NCBI GenBank assembly: GCA_001179505.1
Contig: CDMY01000954.1
Location: forward strand, 1-64,000
DNA: 64,000 nucleotides
Source of the DNA: Vitrella brassicaformis
Lineage: Eukaryota; Sar; Vitrellaceae
Direction: 5' to 3'
Both the position numbers and the translations under genes were made by a program. Shown here piece by piece: positions 56,901-64,000 of this stretch. The first letter of the stretch is position 1. Every line of letters begins with the position of its first letter. The notes under the pieces were generated by a model that did no database searches, was not told the origin of the DNA, and worked only from the letters and a program-made list of their open reading frames with translations.

Positions 56901-59900
56901 GAGGAGTTCCCTTTAATGAACACCAAGGGCCACAGCGGGCTGCCCGACCGCTACCGCCTCCAATTCGGCGGCAACAAACACGGCGACTTCTCCAAACTGT
57001 TCTGCAATAACGGCTACTCGTCGGCCACAGCGGGCATGGAGTTTCAGACCATCAAGTGCTGGAATGGCACATACGATACTGTCGGCCTCGATTGCCGCGC
57101 CGACTGCGCAACGCCTCCCCGGCTGCCGGAAAAGGGCTACAGACTCACCGGGACTGGCATACGACATAACGACAAACGGGTGCTGGAGTGTGATGCCAGC
57201 GCTGGATACGCCAGTATATCTGAGGTCAAGTTGGAGAACATCACCTGCATCGACGGCATCTTCACGGGCCGGACGCTGCAGTGTCGCCAGGAATGCCCGA
57301 AGGGCTACCTTGTGTACCTCATTGCAACCGGATACAAGCTGCAGAGGCTCAGCCGCCTACATCCGCCGGCCAACGCCAGCGAGACGGAGGCTGGCGGGAA
57401 CGCCACTGAGCTATCGGGTGGGGGCGACCAGACGTTGGCCAGCCAGTTATCCGAGGCAGAGACCGGCTTGAAGAAGCATGCCGACATTGACGAAACGAAA
57501 TACGACATGGTCAACCTGACGGTCAGCAATCTCCCTCTCACATTGCGCCCAAACACAGAAATATCGGCGAGGTAAACGAAGAGCTTTCCAATACAGGAGA
57601 CACAGGAGACAAGGCACCTGACCCCACTTTGTTGGCGCATGCAGGTGCGACATCGAAGCGGGTTATTCGCCAGCTGATTTGACGCCAACGTCAAGCGACG
57701 AGGCCATCCAGACGAGGGAGCCAGTGCGCGTCATCTGTCTCGGCAGCGACGATCCCATGCTAGCGTTCTCGAAGCTCAGCCTGGAATGTGCTGGTCAGTA
57801 TGCTGTGATCATCCCGTCCAAAGGATAGATACCACCCACATGTGTGTGATGCTGTGCAGCATCGTGTGACACTGCCCCGCTGAGGAAGCTCAACGAGGTG
57901 CCCAACTACCAGATGGTGTGGTCCTTCCGATGGGGCGATCGCCGCGAGGTTGGCAAACTGTACAGCCCACAGGACATCCTGGAAGGGGCCCTGCCGCCCC
58001 GCATGTACCACAACGCCATCGTGAGGATGTCGTGTTCAGAGGGCTACGCGTCTCGCACGCTCAACGCCACGGGCTATCCTGGCTCCGACCGCGACCGTCT
58101 CGAGTGTATTAAGGGCAACTGGACCAAGAGAACCCTCACGTGCGCGGCGGCGTGCCCCGACTATCCCGAGCTGCCGGCACAGTACAAAGTGGAGGCCTTC
58201 CCCGAAGCGGGGGCCAAGTTCCACGGGGCAAAGCGGTGGATTCGATGCGATCCCGAGCTGTCGTCGTCGACCACTGACATGCAGCAAGATGAGGTGACGT
58301 GTGACATGTGTCAACGGCTTCTGGACTCAGAAGAGCATCGTCTGCAAAAGTCAGTGAGACATACGTACACGCGAGCCGGCCAGCGGAGGCACGATTACAT
58401 TGTCATTTGTTGCCTTGTTGTCGATGCATCCGTGCAGATCAGTGTCCCGAGATCAAAACCGTCGATGTTGAGCGGTACCAGCTGAACCAGACGAGGGCAA
58501 CGGTGACACGGTGACGCAGAAGAAGCGCGGCCATGGCGCCACGTACATGATTCAGTGTGCCAAGAACTACTACGCGGCCTCGGGTGAAGATCCCGACTAC
58601 ATCAAGTGCAACGACGGGAAATGGAGTGCCTTCCTTCTCGTCTGCATGGGTGAGGACTGCCACTCGATTGCGTCAGTCCTTGATGTCTCCACCTTGATGT
58701 GTCCAGAAAACTGCAAGGGCCTGCCTCGGTACGAGTTTCGTTATGTGGCGACCCCGATAGAATCCCCGTCGGGCACCGCCCCGGTGTATCGACACAACGC
58801 CCGGTTCAACGTGACCTGCGCCCCAGGGTTCGGCCGCATCGAGGGCCCTGCGGAGGGGTGGGAGGTCATCAAATGCATCGACGGCGGATATGTCCAGAAG
58901 ACACTCAGATGCGGGAGTAAGTCAGCCAATCGAAACGATCTATGACGCAAGAGCCACATGGGTGTTTCGTTCATCAATCAGAGGACTGTGAGGGCGAGTT
59001 TCCCTACAAAGAGGGCTACATCTTCTCCGCTCCCGCCGGCCACATGCCTTACTACTACGACCAGCCTCCATGGGAGTCCCGCAACGCATCCGCGAACGCG
59101 TCCACGCCCACCGGCTTCATTGGCCAGCAGCAGCAACTCACGCCCATCGCGTGGGGGCCCAACATGATACAGAAGGGGGCAACTGACAAGTGTGTCAGCC
59201 ACAGTGGCGCTCGAAGCAGCAGCACAACGACTGTGTCACCCCAACTCGAGTGCGCGCTAGACGGTGCGTCGCAGCTGAGCGCTGCGGATGAGACACTACC
59301 ATGGCCCCAGCACCCTCCACACAGCTTCTTCGAGCACGCGAGAGAGCTGCATGTCATATGGCTGGACCAGCCTTCACAGAGGGGCCTTAGTACCGGACAA
59401 ACTCCAAGCCACAGTACGAACGATACACGAAGAACAAAGCAACGAGCAGCTTCCCGGTTGATGTCTCTGTCATTCAGTGAGGAATGTGGCAGTGAAGAGG
59501 CATGCATATCAGAGCAGCACACAGAAAGAGGCGAGTGCCAGTCGAGCTGTGGATGGCAACCGCAACACGGACTTCAGAAGCGAATCATGGTACGAATGCC
59601 GCCTTGAGGTGATGAGATAGAGCTGACTCACTGACTCAAACAAACACGCCACTCGAATGAATCAATCCCCTGTGGTGCACTGTGGTATGTCTCTTTGACT
59701 GCAGTGCTGAGACCGACCCGAACTGGCCAGAGGCTAATCCATGGTGGGTGAGCGGCTGCTGGCCAATCAATCCGTGCTATTTCTTGACACCTGCCGTCTG
59801 CCAGGTGGTATGTGGACCTAAACGAGACAAATGACGTCAACAACGTCGTCATATACGCCGACAGTGTCAAGTTCCGCGAGTAAGCCAGACGGACTTATAC

Positions 59901-62900
59901 CCAGGCAGTCAGTCGTCAACCGAAAGGAATGCGACTTCATATTCGCATCTCGCCACCAATGCTTTGTGTCTGTCTGTGGTCAGTCTGATTGGTGCTATGG
60001 TGTACGTGGGCATGTCGTCTGTGCACTACAGCAACAACACCCTCTGCGGCACCGTGCACGAGAACACCACGGCCGTCATTGGCCTCACGTGCAACACGAC
60101 TGTGTCAGGGCGGTATGTGTGGATCGTCAACGGCTTGGGGGGACAGCAGCAAAGCAACTCATTCTGTGTGAGGTCGAGGCATATGCGGGTACGTCAGCAG
60201 GCAGACAAAGATACACGTGTGCATTTCACGTCGATGCTGCTCACATCATTGCCTGGATTCTGTCTCTTGCAGGTGGCCGATCGAGTATGTCGCTGGCCGT
60301 CAAGCAAATAGAGGCACTATAAACCGCAGCTGCATCCATTCGATCTTTCCCGCTGTGCTCTCTTCATCAGATTTGGCAAGTGGCAAGACAGCCTTTCAGG
60401 AGCCGCACACCGACCGCGGCCAGGACTGGTCGCCACAGCATGCCATCGACGGCGATTATACAACGATCGACGAGGGTGGCTCGTGCGCACACACATCAGA
60501 CCTTCAACCATCTGACGCCCCGTGGTGGGCCGTCGACCTGGGAGACGAACGAACTATCGACGTCGTCCGTGTCTTCACACGAGACCCCACAACCAAGTGG
60601 AATGAGAGGTGAGTGACGGATGATTGGCGAAAGAGCAAGGAGTGGATGGGGGGACGGATGGAAGGACAAATGCTTGCTGTTCTGCAGGCTGTGGGGCGTC
60701 CAGGTGCGCATTGGTCCGTCGCGCAACTGGAAAGACAACGACTTGTGCGGGTCGCTGCCCAGTCCAATGGCCAACAGCAGCGCGCAACAGATGTGGTACG
60801 ACATCGGATGTGACATGCAGGGCCAGTTTGTGTTCCTGGTGGGCGGCAAGGAGCAGACGGCCAACGACATGAACGATGGCATCCTCGATGTCTGCGAAGT
60901 GGAAGTCTACGGTCAGGGAAGCACTATGACAATCAAAATACATCGACGGGTCTATTTGTGTGTGATTCAAGCGTTCCATGATTGATGCATGAGTTCAGGT
61001 CCGTGCGGCGATGGCTACTTGGCACCGATTGCTTATGAGGAGGTAAGCATGCCAGACGAGAGAGGAGAATGTGTCCTGTTGTCATGATATCTGCATTGAT
61101 GATGCGACCGCAGTGTGACGACAAGAACGTTTTGTCGGACGACGGCTGCTCGTACGACTGCAAGGTGGAACCGGGCTGGTTCTGCACCAACCCTCGAGGA
61201 CTCGACAAGCCATCTGTCTGCATGAGTGAGTCATGCACACAGACACAAGAAGACATGCCACGGGTTGGTCCATCCATTTGGCAGGGACAGGGGTTGCCGA
61301 TCAGACGATCCCTTCTCCCATCTCTTTCCTGCAAGCCGATCCGGCGGTCAAGACGAACAGCTTGGGGGTAAGCTGTCCACTCGCCAAGGAGTGAATACGA
61401 GCCAGCCAATATCCGTGTGGACAGAGACCGGTTCCGGGCGATTGCGTCCCTGACGCCACTCGGCACAAGCAGTGCCAGGACGACTGCGCCAAGATCGGCG
61501 GCATTCTGTCGTCCGTCGAGGCACATCCCAACGCATGCTGTCCGAAGGCCTGCGGCACGTGTGGTGGGGAAGACTGTTACGACAGGCCAGGTCGGTACGA
61601 CTGCTGTGCGGGATCAATTGAAGACAAAGAGGACATGTGCGAGGCCACGGACAAGCCGCCCTGCCTAATTGAGGGCGACACCCATATCCGGCTATCCACA
61701 ACACCTCAACCCACGAAAGAACCTGAGGGCGAGACCAAACAGCCAGTTGAGAGACCAGGTGAGAAGAAGCAGAGAAGGCATGATGAGCTTGGCTGTTCCT
61801 GCTTCTCTGACCTCTTCAGTCAGCCCAGTCCAGGTCGGCGTCACCAAAACTGATAAGAGAGATTGGGTGACCGTCAAGACTTCCTCCTTCCCCAACCCAG
61901 TATGTCTAGCGGCTGCATACAGACCCATGTTTGAATGACCCCATCAATGGTTGGTTGGTTAATCTTCTGGCTGCAGGTTGTAATTGGCGGATTGCCTGAC
62001 ATGCGTGGTCCTGACGAGGCCGTTGTACGGATCAGAAACGTCAAGCCGGGCTCTTTTGAGTTGAAGCTCGACGAGCCAGCGCCCTGCAGCGACCAAATCC
62101 ACGGAGAGACGCCCATCGACTGGATGGTAGTGGAAGCCGGCGTGTACCCCCTCGACACGGAAATGGGTCTCACAGTGGCCGCCGGCACCGTGCCAGTGGC
62201 TGGAGACAAGAAGTTTGTGCAAGTCGCCTTCCCTCCTGAGGCCTCATTCACCGACGCGCCCATACTCCTCGTTCAAGTGGGTGAAGGGAAAAGGGGGCCA
62301 GACAATTTAAAAGGTCTAAAGCTGTTATATGTGCACATGCAGGTCCAGAGCTACACGAGTGGTCGCGTATTTGTGAAGCAGCGTGTTAAGGGCCTCAGCT
62401 CCAGTGGTTTTGAGGTGGCTCTCGAGACGCAGGGGGAATCACTGGCAGACCCCAAGAACGAAGCCAACTTCGGGCAGGAGGTCCTTGGCTGGGTGGCCTT
62501 CTCATATCCGCAGAAGGGCGTGCTGGAGGTCAAAGAACTGAAGGCAGCGATCATTGCAGGCATCACGGTATGTGACTCGCAGAGAATGTGTGCTTGCATT
62601 TTCCTTTCTCTGCTCATCCATCCATCCCTTCAGCCTGCGGAGGTGGATGAAAAGCCTTACAAGATCAACTTCGGCGCCAGCATGCCGGACGCGCACTTAT
62701 TCGCGTCGATCGTCACCTACAATGGATGGGACGCTGCACGTATGCGCATACACACGTATAGGCGTCTTGCCACCTGACCCACGCACACACACATGGGGCG
62801 CATTGCTGATTTGTTGCAGAGCTGCGTGTTGCCAAGCAGGATGAGCAGGGTGCGGAGATATTCATCCAGGAGGAGACATGCAGCCCATTGTAATCGACCG

Positions 62901-64000
62901 ACCAACCACAGATAGAGCCACATGTCGCCGCTTCACCGTAATTGTCTGTTTGTGTTCTTGCTCATTCAGGGTCCTTCCACACCCGAACAGGGAGAAGGTT
63001 TCGTGGATGGTGAGGCCGAAGTGGTCAGGATACTATATACACCAAGATGTCGGGTGAACTTCTGTCCATGCAGGCCATGGGCGCCCTGGAGTCGACTCCC
63101 CTTACCACAACACAGACGCCAACAACACAAGTGCCCACGACTACTGCCCCACCTGCCGCGACGACTCAGGCGCCATCTTTTGAAACACCGCAGCAAGAAG
63201 GGCAGCCGCCCACCACACAAGCCCCTGGAGAAGAACAAGCCGAGAATGAGGGCAACCAAACCTCTCCGACGGGGCCACCAGAAGCTGGTGCTCCCGCCAA
63301 TGAAACTGCGGCACCGCCCGAGGAGGTGCCCGAGGGCACGCATCCATTCAACAAGACCGAAGAAGAGGAGAAGCTCGACGAGAGAAAACAAGAGCTTGAG
63401 GCCAACGAATCAGAAGAAGGCGCAGAGTCCGAAAAGACAGCCAAGAAGCCTGAGAACGAGACCGCAGCAGTTGCGCCGCCACACGTGCTGCCATCCGAAT
63501 GCCAGCGCAGCCCCCGGCTGCACAAGGCGTGCATCGAGGCATGTGAGGACATCGGTGGGCTGCTGTCCCAAAGTGCGCCGAATCCCAATGCGTGCTGCCC
63601 CAAGACATGCGGCACGTGCGGCAGCAACGACTGTGAGAAGCGCCGAGGCGGTCCCGACAGCTGCTGCCCTGCTAAGATTGTGGCCGCAGGCAAGATATGC
63701 GGGCAGGACACCGACAAGCCGCCGTGTCTCATTGCTGTCGAAGGCGCGTCAGCCAATGAGACAACGGGCGAGCGCAACAGGACAGACCTCGAGGGAAAGC
63801 CTGAAATTGAACCCCCCAAGGAGCCTGTCTGGTTATTCGACTACGCCCGTGCCAGTCATGACCCGGGCCCGCTGATTCCCGATGGGACCATTCGCAAGGT
63901 GCAGTGCCGCCAGTCGGTCGGCTATCGGACATACCAGGGCATGGAACCCGAAGCGCAGATCACGTGCATTGACGGCGTGTGGACATTCCTCCCCCTCATG
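53984..64000 (+). CDS. Giant CCP-array / lectin-module surface protein, 3' end outside the window
   Basis: ATG at 53984 starts a basic region and one hydrophobic helix (TAAVGAAVVASTLAVLSS), so it is a signal-anchor or secreted protein. Modules in order: a LamG/concanavalin-like domain (54844-55585, with FTVFLYLNF and GRFYIGADEQG); CGDGVVGGMEECDGDDN (55660-55730); about 12 CCP modules (55,795-59,263, each with C.(N/D)G.W....C); two fucolectin/F5-8C-type lectin domains (59477-60190 with SRAVDGNRNTDF and WWYVDLNETND; 60370-60910 with WWAVDLGDERTIDVVRVF and VCEVEVYG); a second CGDG...ECDD motif (61005-61220); an unnamed Cys-rich module; a beta module with VVRIRNVKPGSFELKLDEP (61980-62750); a Thr/Pro mucin-like and acidic linker; the Cys-rich module again; and a final CCP, open at the end. 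Two frame breaks (58294-58307 and about 58,493) lie in the CCP array. Confidence 0.75.
61440..61668 (+). other. Unnamed Cys-rich module, copy 1
   Basis: Pattern: DCVPDATRHKQCQDDCAKIG, then PNACCPKACGTCGGEDC, then a DCC pair, and TDKPPCL at the end. The same spacing recurs at 63497-63732. The CC..(A/T)CG.CG..DC core is one I have seen in algal and oomycete extracellular proteins but cannot name. Confidence 0.6.
63497..63732 (+). other. Unnamed Cys-rich module, copy 2
   Basis: Pattern: ECQRSPRLHKACIEACEDIG, then PNACCPKTCGTCGSNDC, an SCC pair and TDKPPCL. It aligns without gaps to copy 1 over the core, so both derive from one duplicated module. It is preceded by a long Thr/Pro/Glu-rich linker and followed by a CCP module. 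Confidence 0.65.

Overview
The window is nuclear DNA from an intron-dense eukaryote. Genes lie on both strands and are cut by many short GT-AG introns, mostly 40-120 nt and rich in CA/TG repeats. The protein content points to an alveolate alga of the chromerid type (Vitrella-like). It includes a secreted LCCL/PLAT/SRCR/LamG protein with the layout of apicomplexan CCp3/PSLAP, a plastid protein with a bipartite leader, and HPR-type mitochondrial RNA-binding repeats. The organism name is an inference; the domain content is read directly. Exons were joined by eye from splice signals and reading phase, so individual boundaries may be off by a few bases.

Layout. 1-891: end of a broken LINE-like retroelement ORF. 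1.6-7.6 kb: a RING-type protein (-), a DMT/EamA transporter (+), a plastid-targeted two-TM protein (-) and a DadA-like FAD oxidoreductase (+), the last two head to head. 8.0-14.5 kb: the CCp3/PSLAP-like gene. 16.5-19.2 kb: a recent truncated duplicate of it that carries a 300-N gap. 19.3-20.5 kb: a small secreted protein (-) whose first intron holds a degenerate 30-bp repeat. 20.8-27.6 kb: condensin II subunit CAP-G2 (-). 27.95-39.2 kb: a large secreted protein with a LamG-like domain, a CGNG/EECD motif, a long sushi (CCP) array and a C-terminal Hedgehog/intein-type Hint domain; it has an internal 300-N gap and an in-frame TAG. 39.65-42.8 kb: an HPR-repeat, probably mitochondrial protein (-). 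42.96-49.65 kb: an RCC1-HECT ubiquitin ligase (+) with a tRNA-Asn(GTT) gene antisense in one intron. 50.2-51.1 kb: an NTF2/SnoaL-like protein (-). 51.4-53.5 kb: a SET-domain protein (+). 53.98-64.0 kb: a second giant CCP-array protein (+) with fucolectin/F5-8C-type lectin modules and an unnamed Cys-rich repeat, running off the window.

Three secreted, lectin-like multidomain proteins lie on the + strand: CCp3/PSLAP-like, CCP-Hint and CCP-lectin. The last two share the same N-terminal order (LamG-like, CGxG/EECD, CCP array) but end differently, and most CCP modules are bounded by phase-1 introns. This suggests a domain-shuffled extracellular adhesion or wall-protein locus. The CCP-Hint fusion is the most unusual single gene. 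A second striking feature is that many introns carry a CA run after the donor and a TG run before the acceptor, so the two splice sites could be paired by a hairpin. Several reading-frame breaks (about 12,420; 34,732; 58,294; about 58,493) need raw-read confirmation before any of these genes is called functional or pseudogenised.
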